Under the pieces are notes generated by a model. It searched no databases and was not told where the DNA came from. It saw nothing but the letters and a program-made list of their open reading frames with translations. From NCBI GenBank assembly GCA_020631735.1, contig CM036167.1:1988988-2052987 (forward strand): a stretch of 64,000 nucleotides of DNA, in the 5' to 3' direction. Each line of letters begins with the position of its first letter. Within the stretch, counting starts at the first letter, position 1. The translations under genes were made by a program, and so were the position numbers. This DNA comes from Saccharum officinarum (lineage: Eukaryota > Streptophyta > Magnoliopsida > Poales > Poaceae). Below, piece by piece: positions 49,371 through 61,544 of this stretch.

Positions 49371-50511
49371 TGATATGACCACGACAACCAACAACATGTT
49401 ACAACCTCCAAGTCAAGTACACAACACCAGTCCAAGTCTTTGATGGACCAATTACACGTAGTCGAGCCAAGAAGCTACAACAAGAGGTGCACGCGCTACT
49501 TTCTGAAAATCATTTTAATGTTAATGAGAATTATATACTACCTAAGTCGTGCACGTTGCTATTGCTTAGGTGCACCACGGAGGATGACAAGAAGACACCA
49601 AGGGTGAAACAAAGAGGAGGATCACGTTCGAGCCAGTCCAGTGTGACAGAACCATTAGAAAGAATCAGTCACAACTTTTTGCTCACAAAAGCTATGAAGG
49701 CCCATGAGGACTTGTTGGAAAGCTTATCAAGTCTAGTTTCAAGCCAAGTTCTCTCACTTGATTTGGATTCTCCAATGTTGAGATTCGACTGATTTAGTAC
49801 AGACTGGTCAGCTAGTCAGCAGTCAGCCTGATGTCCAAGTTCCCATGCAAAACTATACCAATCTACAATATTTCGTGGTACATGCTGCACATGGTGTGAA
49901 AGGTTATCAAGTTAACTTTCCAACCCAACAAACCGCATGTCATTTGGAGTTTCCAAGATAGAGTTATTGCCAAAACACTGAAGACTGCGCTGAAGACCAG
50001 CAGCCACGCGAAAACTCTCCAGGAAGGCATCTCGAGGAGGCCCGTTCACATAGTGCGTCTTATTTTTTTCTTTTTGAGTTTCCACCTATCTAGCAGGGCT
50101 GTTGCTAGTATAAATACCTCCTAGACTCATTGCAATCTTAGACTTTTGATAATGGAATACAAACCCCTTTGTTCAGCTGTGTGCTAACAAATATTGAGAG
50201 AGATCTCTACCCTTTGCTCTTGTGATTTCCTTTGCGGGATTTACAGAAGCGGCGGCTTCATCCGCTCCAATTGGTGCTCCTACTCCCTTCGAGGTTTCCT
50301 CGATTGATTGTAGGTTGTGTTGGTTGGTTCTTTGAGAGTGTGGTTGGGCGAATCCTCGATTCAGGTTGCCGTTAAAGACGGTGGTTGGCTTCGAGTTTTA
50401 TTTGCCAGGTTGCACTAGTTATCGCTGCTGCAGCAAGTTATCCGGCTGTTCTTCAGCTAGTTATCGGTGATCATCCTACGTCGTGAAGATCGGGACCCCC
50501 TGAGCGTATCA
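49371..50511 (+). repeat. 5' LTR of the non-autonomous gypsy element
   Basis: 1141 bp, TGATATGACC to GCGTATCA. Pairs with 54997-56147; differences include many one-base indels in homopolymers. Confidence 0.9.
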
Positions 50512-50513
50512 TC

Positions 50514-50525
50514 TGGTATCAAAGC
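50514..50525 (+). other. primer-binding site of the non-autonomous gypsy element
   Basis: TGGTATCAAAGC two bases after the LTR; one change from the tRNA-Met site TGGTATCAGAGC. Confidence 0.85.
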
Positions 50526-51442
50526 TTTCGTTACCACGGTAGGATTTTTTTCCCTTAGCTACTTATATATTTTGTTTCGTCCTATCCACCAAAAGCCTAA
50601 AAAATACATTGCTTTAGCCCTTTGTTTCAATCTGTTATTTTAGTGAGTTTTGTTAAGTTTCAGTTCATTAGAGTCTTTGTTTTAGTTGCTGATCTTATCC
50701 TTTGCGTGTCCTTTGAGCCTCTTTATATATCTGAAAATCCCTACAAAAAAAATCTGAAAACTCATATCATGTCCTTCGCGTAAACTTTGATCCTATTATA
50801 GCTACCGGTTGTGTTTTGTTCTTATCTTAATTGTGCAAGTGTCTTAATCTGGTCTTTGTGTTTAGTTATAAAAAAAAGTGTGTCAAAAAAAAAGAGAAGA
50901 AAGAAAAATAAAAAAAAAAGAATAGAGAAAAAACTGAGAAAGAAAGGTTGAAAGATCAGTAGGTTTATGTGCACAAGTGCTGAAAGTTTCATATCAAGTA
51001 GTGCAACCAGTGTGCTATCCTTGTTTGGTGCAAAATTTTGGTTGGGTTTGATTGCAACACTTGCATCCCAATCATACTCCTTGTTTGCATCAAATCTGAA
51101 ATTTCCTTGCGTGTGTGTGATCGATTTACATCTCATTCATATTCTGTGATCAGCACTAGGCAGAGAACTTCTAGTTTGGATTGTTACTTAATATTACAAT
51201 AACTAGAATTTAGATTGCATTCCTTGTTTTATTCTCCACCAAGCTCCACTAAAAACCACCGTAATCTGTACTCTCTAGTCTTGTATTCGCCTCGCCATCA
51301 CTTTCAGTTACCACCACACATTTTTGTAATCCGCGGCAGGGAATTCATAAGAGCTTTGGTTGGTAAGAGAGGTGAGGTTGTGAGAGTTCTACATATTTTC
51401 CTATACCACATATAAGCTTGCTATTTTGCATATGCAATAACC
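50526..51442 (+). other. leader of the non-autonomous gypsy element
   Basis: Non-coding, with an A-rich stretch near 50868-50935. The gag ATG at 51443 follows GCAATAACC. Confidence 0.6.
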
Positions 51443-52084
51443 ATGACAGGCCGAAGATATACCAATCTTCCATTCTATGGAAGTAATGATCCGGAGGAAT
51501 TTCTCGTTTGGGCAGAAGAAATGGAGATTGAACTTGAGGTTCAAAATTTTTCAGAAGCCAAGGAGATATCACGAGTTATGCTTGAATTTGAAGATTATGC
51601 TCATGATTGGTGGAAACAATATCCACATAAGCATCTCATCAAGAATTGGGAAGATTTGAAGAAGGCCATGAGAAAAGAATTTGTTCCAAGGGAATATCAG
51701 CTGATTTTGCTTCGTCGTTTGCAGTGTGTGAAGCAAGGTAGTAAATCTGTCCAAGCATATTATGATAAGCTAAATTCTTCCTTGCATCGTGCAAATGTTG
51801 TTGATGACATGAACGCAATGGAATATTTCGAGAGAGGTCTTAATGATAACATTGCTGCTGCACTTGAGGGCAAATATTTTAGAAGTATGCAAGATCTTCT
51901 AAGTTGTGCAATTAGAGAGGAAAAGAAAGTTATAAAGATGCAGCAAGGCAAGGTCACCCAGAACATTAGTTTGTGCCAAGATAAAAGTGTTAAGTTGCAG
52001 CCCAATATGTCCTCCATTGTTGGAAAGAAGCAATCATCAAGTCCATGCAAGAAGAGAGGACATGTTGTCCCAAAGTTTCTTTAG
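51443..52084 (+). CDS. Gag of the non-autonomous gypsy element
   Basis: 213 residues, intact. Begins MTGRRYTNLPFYGSNDPEEF, then the capsid-type Gag domain: DYAHDWWKQYPH, NWEDLKKAMRKEFVPREY, QCVKQGSKSVQAYYDKL, MEYFERGLNDNIAAALEG. It ends KKRGHVVPKFL without a complete zinc knuckle: only CKKRGH remains, so the normal C-X2-C-X4-H-X4-C box seems lost through a frame change near 52045. A particle protein that could package RNA with Pol supplied by a related element. The Gag domain is clear; the partner is inference. Confidence 0.83.
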   Translation: MTGRRYTNLPFYGSNDPEEFLVWAEEMEIELEVQNFSEAKEISRVMLEFEDYAHDWWKQYPHKHLIKNWEDLKKAMRKEFVPREYQLILLRRLQCVKQGSKSVQAYYDKLNSSLHRANVVDDMNAMEYFERGLNDNIAAALEGKYFRSMQDLLSCAIREEKKVIKMQQGKVTQNISLCQDKSVKLQPNMSSIVGKKQSSSPCKKRGHVVPKFL

Positions 52085-52208
52085 TTGATTCTAGTACCAA
52101 GAGAAGTGAACATCAACAATTCAACTCCAAGAAGAACTTTGTTGTGCAGCAAGAAGAAGGCTCTATGTCCCAAATTGATATGGAAAATGTTGAGGTGTGT
52201 GACATTAC

Positions 52209-53039
52209 ATGGATCATAGTGTTACATCATCTCTTGATATTGTTGCTATCCCAAAGTGCCATTTACAATCTGAGGTTGATGAGAATCAAGTTGCAAATGT
52301 TCCCATCAATGTTTGTCTCAGTTTTGAGCAAGATCAAGAAGAAAATTCTGCTGCACATGACACACAAAGTGAGGTAGCAGAAGCCACTATGCAAGTTGTG
52401 GAAGATCATCAGTTGAGTTGTGAAACTAGAGAAGATACTTCTCTGATCGAGGCTGATCCTTTGTGTGTTGAGTTGAGGGAACATGCTACAGTTCCACGCC
52501 ATGGAAATCTAAAAAATTTATCAAGAAGCACTGCCACCATGTTTGAACACAAGTGCTGCAATCTTAAAAGTTCTGAGCCTTATTCTAGTGCTAAAAGTGG
52601 AGAAGTTATATGCTCCAAATCTGTCCATAAATTTTCTATGTCATCTGATGAAAAATCAGTACCCAATTATAACCAAGAGGTTGGCAACACTCTGATTTTT
52701 GAAGGTGAATCTAATCTGAATTTGAAGGCCAATCAATGTTTCAGTTTGAGAGCTGAATGTGCGCACAAAGATGATGCTATTGTGCCATCTATTGCTAGTA
52801 ATAAATCTATCCAAGATGAAGTTCATCATGATCTAATGGATCTGAAGTTTCGAACTAACATGGTTCCAAGCACAAATGTGGTGTCAAGATGTGTTGTACC
52901 ATCAACTGCATTATGTGATGAATTATTGGACAATGGTGCTGAAATTTTGTGCTCCCCATGTCACAGAGTGTTGAGATTATTGAAGGAAAGATTAGTGCAC
53001 ATGATTCCACTTATACTAATGCTAGTCCAGCATCTTTGA
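52209..53039 (+). CDS. unknown ORF 1 in the pol position
   Basis: Open frame of 276 residues starting MDHSVTSSLDIVAIPKCHLQ. Rich in Ser, Cys, Glu and Val, without any RT, RNase H or integrase motif and without a membrane segment. It has scattered Cys/His pairs (EHKCCNLK, CSPCHRV). Adjacent frames (52949-53465) hold related-looking stretches (VHDST-like, VVPS-like), so it may be one longer frame with breaks. Not recognised. It stands where pol should be. Confidence 0.4.
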   Translation: MDHSVTSSLDIVAIPKCHLQSEVDENQVANVPINVCLSFEQDQEENSAAHDTQSEVAEATMQVVEDHQLSCETREDTSLIEADPLCVELREHATVPRHGNLKNLSRSTATMFEHKCCNLKSSEPYSSAKSGEVICSKSVHKFSMSSDEKSVPNYNQEVGNTLIFEGESNLNLKANQCFSLRAECAHKDDAIVPSIASNKSIQDEVHHDLMDLKFRTNMVPSTNVVSRCVVPSTALCDELLDNGAEILCSPCHRVLRLLKERLVHMIPLILMLVQHL

Positions 53040-53464
53040 AGAGGTCAAAGATGATTATTTGGTTGCATCTATTGCTGTTCCAATGCCACAGAAAGTTCAG
53101 ATTGAAGGCAATATTAGTGGGGATGAATCCACATCAGCAATTGAGAGATCATCATTGTTTGAAGAGGATAGACCTGATGGTGTTGCTGCCACCATTACTA
53201 CCCAATGGCAATCGATTACATCATGAATGATGGAAGATATTCATATGTTGCTCTAGAAGACATTAAAAATATTATGCATCAAATCCCTTGTGAGAATGAG
53301 TGCCACATAGCCAAATTGAGTGAGAGTGAAAACAAAAGTGAGTTGTGTGATTCCACCAAATGTGAAATTGAGAGTATCCACAATATGAGTGTGAGAGATA
53401 CACCACACAAAAGAGAGAGCTTTATTGCAAGGCATGCACGGATGATTTTAACACTAACCCACTA

Positions 53465-54504
53465 ATGTCTACTCTTAGTGTTGTTTCTCCCAACATGCAG
53501 GTCTATAAAGAAGATTCAGAGGAGATGGCTGCTCAAAAGACCCCCAAACTTGGCCAGAGAAATGCGAGGGTTGCCACTATTGAGAACCAACTCTATGCTG
53601 TGCAAAACCTGAACCATGACAAGGAAAAAGGTAAAAGTTCAGAGATACAATGCATCATTCATGTACCATCACAAAATCTGAAAGGTAATGCAAACAATTT
53701 AGAACTGAATCTGCAACATATATTGACCAGTAATTGTGATGACAAATTTGCTTCAACTGAAATTGAGTATACACAAATCTTTGTGCTGATTTGATTGATT
53801 CACATGCTGATACAAGTGCTGAAATTTTGAAAGTTGACAAACATTGTTCAATCATGCATGACCATTGCTATACTTTGACTGAAATATATGATAATTTACA
53901 TGTCGATAATGTGGGCCATGTGAAATTGATTAGTCATGCTGAATTCTTTAGAAGAATATCTCCTGCTGAATGTATGTTCTATGTCAAGCTTGATGAATTT
54001 GTTAATATTAATAAAATGGTTGAAAGTGTTCTTGATATATCATCTATGAAATCTTTGAATAGTGCCTACAGCTGCAAGTTTACATTTAACATCATTGGAC
54101 ACTACATTATAAATAAATTTTATGTTTGTGCTCTTTGCATAACATGTCACAACATTACTGAATTGAAGTTAAATAAAATGAGTTGTACATCTTGTGAACC
54201 ATACTTTTCTTTATTTGAGATAAAAAGGTTGTTTAGAGCTTGCTGTTCAGAACAATTAGTGTTATTTTCTTGTTCATATTCTTCACTGAAACAAAGAAAT
54301 CTTGTGCAAATATGTTTGGTTCATTCACCCAAAGTCTTTTTATATACATGTGGAACCATTGAGTATGAAAGGTACATTACTAAACTTTTGCATGAGTTGA
54401 GCATCAAGAATTATTGGAATACCATACATGCTTCGTGCACATCTGTTGAAATGTTTGATTTTGCAAAGATAAAACATGATAACCTGAATCAAATGAGTGG
54501 TTAA
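53465..54504 (+). pseudogene. unknown ORF 2 region in the pol position
   Basis: Two frames, 53465-53794 (MSTLSVVSPNMQVYKED) and 53791-54504 (MIDSHADTSAEILKVDKHCS), overlap by 4 bases. The second is Cys-rich (CALCITCHNITELKLNKMSCTSC) and 237 residues long. No family recognised; not pol. The AT-rich, open character over about 1 kb suggests a former protein rather than chance. Ends at TAA-rich sequence before the 3' untranslated part. Confidence 0.4.
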
Positions 54505-54983
54505 AAGAAATTTTTGTGCTTCCATTTTCAAAGTTAATTTCAGGTTCACAAAATCTAAGAAACTATTCATCTCATCGAAAAGGAAATAATGTGCATATGA
54601 ATTATAAAGAAGATAATGAACAATCTTCAACAAGTAATCATAACAATTGGCATATGCATCCACTCTCTATTTTCTTTAGACTGTTTTCAGGAGAGCAAAA
54701 GCAGAGGACAAGTTTTTTTGAAGAGAGGAAGGATGATAGGATCATACCAAGGACATCAACATTCACTCTTAATTCTAAGGATCCATTCAAGGTTAAAGCT
54801 AAACTTGATTCTAAATCCTTTTGGTTTCCACCTATAAGACTACTACTTGGTTTATATGATTACAGATTTAAACACATTGTTGTGATGGAAGAAGGAGATT
54901 GCAACAGAAACATAGCATCTACCCCTGTTGGCCTAGCACAATTTTTGGACTTCGACGGATTAGAGTCGAGGACGACTCTTTTT

Positions 54984-54996
54984 CAAGGGGGGAGGA
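54984..54996 (+). other. polypurine tract of the non-autonomous gypsy element
   Basis: CAAGGGGGGAGGA directly before the 3' LTR. Confidence 0.8.
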
Positions 54997-56147
54997 TGAT
55001 ACGACCACGACAACCAACAACATGTTACAACCTCCAAGTCAAGCTACACCAACACCAGTCCAAGTCTTTGATGGACCAATTACACGTAGTCGAGCCAAGA
55101 AGCTACAACAAGAGGTGCACGCGCTACTTTCTGAAAATCATTTTAATGTTAATGAGAATTATATACTACCTAAGTCGTGCACGTTGCTATTGCTTAGGTG
55201 CACCACGGAGGATGACAAGAAGACACCAAGGGTGAAACAAAGAGGAGGATCACGTTCGAGCCAGTCCAGTGTGACAGAACCATTAGAAAGAATCAGTCAC
55301 AACTTTTTGCTCACAAAAGCTATGAAGGCCCATGAGGACTTGTTGGAAAGCTTATCAAGTCTAGTTTCAAGCCCAAGTTCTCTCACTTGATTTGGATTCT
55401 CCAATGTTGAGATTCGACTGATTTAGTACAGACTGGTCAGCTAGTCAGCAGTCAGCCTGATGTCCAAGTTCCCATGCAAAACTATACCAATCTACAATAT
55501 TTCGTGGTACATGCTGCACATGGTGTGAAAGGTTATCAAGTTAACTTTCCAACCCAACAAACCGCATGTCATTTGGAGTTTCCAAGATAGAGTTATTGCC
55601 AAAACACTGAAGACTGCGCTGAAGACCAGCAGCCACGCGAAAACTCTCCAGGAAGGCATCTCGAGGAGGCCCGTTCACATAGTGCGTCTTATTTTTTTCT
55701 TTTTGAGTTTCCACCTATCTAGCAGGGCTGTTGCTAGTATAAATACCTCCTAGACTCATTGCAATCTTAGACTTTCGATAATGGAATACAAACCCCCCCT
55801 TTGTTCAGCTGTGTGCTAACAAATATTGAGAGAGATCTCTACCCCTTTGCTCTTGTGATTTCCTTTGCGGGATTTACAGAAGCGGCGGCTTCATCCGCTC
55901 CCAATTGGTGCTCCTACTCCCTTCGAGGTTTCCTCGATTGATTGTAGGTTGTGTTGGTTGGTTCTTTGAGAGTGTGGTTGGGCGAATCCTCGATTCAGGT
56001 TGCCGGTTAAAGACGGTGGTTGGCTTCGAGTTTTATTTGCCAGGTTGCACTAGTTATCGCTGCCTGCAGCAAGTTATCCGGCTGTTCTTCAGCTAGTTAT
56101 CGGTGATCATCCTACGTCGTGAAGATCGGGACCCCCTGACCGTATCA
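54997..56147 (+). repeat. 3' LTR of the non-autonomous gypsy element
   Basis: 1151 bp, TGATACGACC to CCGTATCA, with perfect 7-base inverted ends (TGATACG/CGTATCA). It carries the reading-frame tail DGPITRSRAKKLQQEV. Followed by CTTAA, the likely target duplicate; its partner is not visible. Confidence 0.9.
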
Positions 56148-56996
56148 CTTAAGCTACCACCCTCATGCATGTGTTGTTGTACCTTGGGTCGAGGCGCACC
56201 ACGGCCTACGCTCCAGGGCCCGGGCACGTCACATTGATGAAGATGAACCTAGCCGACGGTGGGTTGCCGGTATCGATGCAGTTGAAGAGGAAGATGAGCT
56301 ACGCCGTTGGCGTTGCTGGCCATCACGAGGCTAACGCTAGAGGAGACGTCGATGCGTGGCACAGGCCAGTCGCTACCGTCGGTCTGGAGTCTAGATGTTA
56401 TTGTGGGCCACCATGACAGTGAGGTCCGCGTAGGTGACTCAACGGCGTCAGCTCGATTCACTGAGTGGGGACCGTGGGCGTAACGCGCGGTGCATCAACC
56501 ACCAAAGCAAAGGCGACACACGGGGGCCGCAGGCATCGGGGTGGGGCGTCACGCATGCGCAACGACTGCCAAGGCAAGGCCGATTTGTGCAGTAGCTTTG
56601 GCCTTGTAGCTGATTCACCACCTAGAATTTGGAAGGGATTGATTTGGAAAATAAAAGAGAGAGATATGTGGTCATTACGTTGGCTAAGCGATAAAACAAT
56701 GACCATACAGAGGAGCTCATAACACCATTAGTGTAAAATTGACGAAATGACAATAAAGGGAAGAAAAAATCTACTTGAATGCCAACAAATGGAAGAGATA
56801 ATTTTGGATGGCAATGAAGGGATTGTTATATTTTCAATGGCAATGAAGGGATTTTCTCACTTTTATATCAATACGGAGCACCATTGGGCTCGTACCTTAA
56901 GCCAGTAGAATCATCTAAATCCATCACATCATCTGGCTATGAGCTACGCCAGGGGTTAATTCAATTAGTTCAGCAACACACTTTTTTCTAGTAGTG
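56148..56996. mobile_element. CACTA transposon end fragment
   Basis: The right end TTTTTTCTAGTAGTG (56982-56996) is the reverse complement of the CACTACTAGAAAAAA terminus of plant CACTA elements. Inside lie subterminal direct repeats (ATGGCAATGAAGGGATT near 56808 and 56838) and a GC-rich segment without a recognised gene. No left terminus is seen, so it is either truncated or continues beyond the gypsy insertion into the gap. It abuts an Athila-like gag, into which it apparently inserted. Confidence 0.6.
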
Positions 56997-58657
56997 ACAG
57001 CGAAAATCCCTATTTCCATCTAGCTAATTTTGAGCAGACCTATGCCTGCCACATTGAAGGCATGACCGATAAAACTTTAAGATGGAAGCTTTTTCCTTTT
57101 TCTTTAATGGGAGAAGCTAAACACTGGTATAATCACCACGTTGGGAGTAGTCAAGGAGATTGGGAAGTTTTATGCTCTAACTTTTGTTTACAATTCTTCC
57201 CTATCCAAAAAGTCGCTAAACTTCATTTGGAAATTTTGAGTTTTGAACAATAGAAAAATGAATCACTAAGTAAGGCTTGGGAATATTTTGATAGTATTGT
57301 TAATTTAGGTCCTAGTCTTGCTTTGCCAGAACCCATGGTTTTGCAACACTTTCTAGGCCTTAATAGAAAAACAAAGAAATACCTTAATTTGGCCGCAGGA
57401 GGAGCGTTCATGCATATTATAGCTGAACATGCGAAAACCATTCTTATGAACACTTTAAATAACATTCCTGAAGAAAGAGAAGAGTTATTAGAAGAAACCC
57501 AAATAGGTGAACCTGAACTTTTGCTTAAATCATCTCAACCTTTAGCTGTTTTAGAGCCTGAACTAACATAAGAGGAAGAGGAGGAAACTCCACTTTCTGA
57601 TTTTATGCTGAATTATGAGGATGATCTTTTTACTAAATTTGAAAATACCTCAAATTATCATGTGATAATGAAACCTCAGGAATCTAGGAAATCCAAAAAT
57701 ATAAACTTTTTACACCCTGATGATGTAGAGTTTCTTAAAAAGATAACGCAAGAATTAGTATCAGTTTTGAGTGACGAGTGGTTAGAAGAATCAGAGCTTT
57801 CAAATGAAATAATCCATCTAGATTATCCTTCTATCACCATTCAATACCAAATTGATAAATATCCTTTCGATACTTTTTATAATCCAGTAGTAGATGTTAA
57901 TATCATGTCTGTTGCTTTTGCTAAGAAATTATTAGAAGACATGCCATTAATTCCAACTAATAAATTGCTGAAAAGTCTTTCGGGAAATATTATTCCAAGT
58001 TTGAGAATTTTATGTGCCCTTCCAATTATTGTCAATGGATTCCAAGTCCAATTGAATTTCTACATCTTTGATGTTTGAGAATTCGACGTGTTGATAGGAT
58101 TGCCAATAGAAAGACTTATCCAAGAAGGATAAACAGGGAAGTTAGATGTTAGACTTGGAAAAGGATTTAAGCTCTCTATGCCCATAAATCATTCTTTGAA
58201 AGCCAAGATAGAGCCACTTTCCAAGCCTGACCCAATAGAAGAGGTTAAGGTAGCATTTCTTGAAGAATTAATTGAACCAAACTTAGAAGATGATGACCAG
58301 TTCTTCACCAATGAGGTAGATGAGGATGAGGGTCCTACTGATCTTGAACCTCTCAATGAATTGCTAGAGCCACCTAAGCCTCCTATTAAACTTAAATCTT
58401 TTCCCTCTGGTCTTAAATATGCTTTTCTGAATGATGATCCAGATTCTCCTGTGATCATAAGTGATAAACTCTCTCAAGAAGAATCTTTGCGCTTAATAAC
58501 TATCTTAGAAAAGCATCAAGCTGCTTTTGGCTATTCACTCCAAGACCTTAAGGGAATTAGTCCTGTTCTTTGCACCCATCGCATCCCAACTGATCCAGAT
58601 ATTACCCCATCTAGAGAGCTCCAGCGTAGGTTTAACAATGTGATGAGAGATTGTTAA
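56997..58657 (+). pseudogene. gag and protease region of the right Athila-like copy
   Basis: Reads SENPYFHLANFEQ, then MTDKTLRWKLFPFSLMGEAK with the gag box HWYNHHV, all one frame to 58657 broken by stops: 57251 (EQ*KNES), 57569 (LT*EEEEE, where the left copy has CAA), 58076 and about 58129 (both shared with the left copy). It contains the LALPEPMVLQHFLGL gag part, a protease-like segment near 57840-57940, and an acidic linker ending before RT. Confidence 0.78.
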
Positions 58658-60000
58658 GAAAGAGGTTTTGAAACTATTGCATGTCAGGATTATTTATCCT
58701 ATCCTGCATAGTAAGTGGGTAAGCCCTGTTCAAGTTGTACCTAAAAAGGGTGGAATGACTATTCTTAAAAATGACAAGAATAAATTAATACCCCAAAGAA
58801 CTGTCAGATGAAGAATGTGCAGAGATTATAGAAAACTTAATAAAGCAATAAAAAAGATCATTTTCTGCTACCCTTCATTGATGAAATGTTAGAGCGCTTA
58901 GCGAATCATTCTTTCTTTTGTTTTCTTGATGGTTATTCGGGATATCACCAAATTTCAATCTACCCTAATGATCAAAGCAAAACCACTTTTACATGTCCAT
59001 ATGAAACTTATACTTATCGTAGAATGTCTTTTGGATTATGTAATGCTCCAACTTCTTTTCAAAGATGCATGGTGTCTGTATTTTCTAAAATGATTGAAGA
59101 GATTATAGAAGTTTTCATGAATGATTTTTCTGTTTATGAAAAACTTTTGATGACTATCTTGAAAACTTAGATAAGGTTTTGTAAAGATGTGAAGAAAAGC
59201 ACTTAGTCCTTAATTGGAAAATATCATTTCATGGTTAGAGAAGGAATAGTGCTAGAACACCTAGTGTCTGAAAGAGGTATAGAGGTAGATAGAGCTAAAA
59301 TTAAAGTGATTGAACAACTACCTCCACCTGTGAATATAAAAGAAATCCAAAGTTTTCTTGGTCATTGTGGTTTTTATCACCGATTTATAAAAGATTTTTC
59401 ACATATTGCTAGACCACTAACTAACTTGTTAGCTAAGGATGTTCCTTTTGAATTTGATGATACACGTTTGAAATCTTTTAACATTCTTAAGGAAGCACTC
59501 ATCTCTGCACCAATCATTCAACCCCTTGATTGGTCATTACCTTTTGAAATAATGTGTGATGCTAGTGATTATGTTGTGGGGGCAGTTTTGGGACAAACAA
59601 AAGAAAGGAAACATCATGCAATTGCTTATGCTAGTAAAACTCTGATAGGAGCACAACTTAATTATGCAACAACTATTAAAGAACTCATTGTTGTTATATT
59701 TGCTATTGATAAATTTAGGTCTTACTTAGTGGGAGCAAAAGTAATTATTTATACTGATCATGCTGCTCTAAAATATTTGCTCACTAAGAAAGATGCTATA
59801 AGATGGATTTTATTACTCCAAGAATTTGATTTAGAAATAAAAGATAAAAAGGGAGTAGAAAATTCTATTGCCAATCACTTGTCTAGAATGCAATTTGAGA
59901 ATTCACAGAAATTGCATATTAATGATTTGCTGAGGGATGACATGCTCTTTAAGGTAACCAAATCAGACCCGTGGTACGTGAATATTGTCAATTTTATGGT
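58658..60000 (+). pseudogene. RT and RNase H of the right Athila-like copy
   Basis: The RT start is scrambled by several stops (58658-58885), then SFFCFLDGYSGYHQI, MSFGLCNAPTSFQRC and VFMNDFSVYEK, where one catalytic aspartate is asparagine. From 59231 an open frame carries [18 protein letters not shown], RNase [47 protein letters not shown] and the NHLSRM end. The RNase H is better kept here than in the left copy. Confidence 0.83.
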
Positions 60001-61247
60001 TGCAGGTCATGTACCACCAGGGGAGAACAAAAGAAAACTCATTTGTGAAAGTCATCTCCACATATGGGATCCATCATACCACTTCATAGTCTGTGATGAT
60101 GGACTACTCAGAAGATGTGTGCCGGCAGAGGAAGGCATTCAAATTATTCAGAAGTGCCACTCATCACCATATCGAGGATATTATGGGGTATTCCGTACTC
60201 ATACAAAGATTTAGCAGAGTGGATTCTTTTGGCCAACCATGTATGAAGACACTAGAGATTTCATCCAGAGGTGTGGAGTGTGTCAAAGGCATAGGAATAT
60301 CAATTTAAGAGATGTCATGCCACTCACCAGCAACCTTCAGATTGAGCTCTTTGATGTCTGGGGAATCGATTACATGGGACCATTTCCAAAGTCAAAGAAT
60401 TGCTAGTATATCTTAGTGACAGTTGACTACGTATCCAAGTGGGTAGAAGCCATGCCATGCAAGAAAGCTAACTCAAGGCATTCTAGGAAGATGTTTGAAG
60501 AAATAATATTTTTAAGATTTGGAGTTCTAAGAATGGTGATTAGTGATGGAGGAACATATTTCATTGACAAGAGGTTTCACCTCTATCTAAAGAGTCATGG
60601 GATTCGTCATAATGTTGCCACTCCATATCATCCTCAGACAAGTGGCCTGACAGAAACATCAAACAAATAGATTAGGAATATTCTATAGAAGACAGTAGAT
60701 GAAATAGGAACGGTGTGGAGATATCGATTACATGAAGCACTTTGGGCTTACCGTACTGCCTATAAGACACCATTGGGTATGTCATCATACCAATTGGTGT
60801 ATGGTAAGACTTGCCATCTACCTGTAGAACTAAGCACAAGGCTCACTGGGCTATCAAGCGATGGAGCATGGATTTTGAAGCTGTAGGAAAAAGAGAAAGA
60901 TGTAAATATCAAAATTGGAAGAATGGAGAGAAAAGGCATATCACAATTCAAAAATCTACAATGAAAGAACCAAGAGATGGCATGACAAGAGGATCAAGAA
61001 TAAGTTTGCACCCAGAGATAAGGTATTACTTTTTAATTCTAGGGTCAAATTATTCGGGCATGAAAAACTTCGAAGCAAATGGGAAGGACCATTTACAGTG
61101 GTGAATGCGTCATCACATGGAGAGATAACTCCACAATCACACGAAAGTACGTTATTCAAGGTAAATGGCCACCGTCTCAAGATTTTTCTAGAACCTAGTA
61201 GACCTAATGAGGAAGTTGATGAATTTGATTTCATTAATTTACCTTGA
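60001..61247 (+). pseudogene. integrase of the right Athila-like copy
   Basis: The zinc site is split by a TAG at 60212 between [17 protein letters not shown] and CGVCQRHRN; then WGIDYMGPFPKSKNC with a TAG, VTVDYVSKWVEAMP, VISDGGTYF, PYHPQTSGLTE, and two further stops. The C-terminal part (60915-61247) starts MEEWREKAYHNSKIYNE and ends VDEFDFINLP. Lesions match the left copy at most sites. Confidence 0.8.
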
Positions 61248-61544
61248 TTATGATAGTCATACTCTCCGTTACAAAAAATTAGTGAAAATATGTTTATCGG
61301 GTAGTAAATGGAAGTAGAAGGCACCACGACAAAAGCCACCCTGAGGGGCTGACTTATGGGGCCGGTTGGCCTGTGCCCTTGATGCTTCTTGGCCCCCAAC
61401 TCCACCTCTCCCCTCAGCTCAAGTCTCTTTGACCTTCTATGACCTTTCTCGTTCTAATCCCGCAATTTTTTACGCAATTCGAAAATTATTTCAAACGGAA
61501 CCGTGACAAGATGAATCTGACCCCTGCTGCAAGTTCATGCCCCC

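Larger units (their letters stand above)
49371..56147 (+). mobile_element. non-autonomous Ty3/gypsy element: gag but no pol
   Basis: LTRs at 49371-50511 and 54997-56147 begin TGATA and end GTATCA; a primer-binding site and a purine tract are present. The only recognisable protein is Gag (51443-52084); no RT, RNase H or integrase motif is seen in the remaining 2.9 kb, which instead has long open stretches of unknown kind. The 3' end reads DGPITRSRAKKLQQEV across the LTR, the same style as the CRM-like element at 135-7751. This resembles the non-autonomous partners of centromeric (CRM/CRR) retrotransposons known in grasses. The lineage is inference. Confidence 0.8.
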
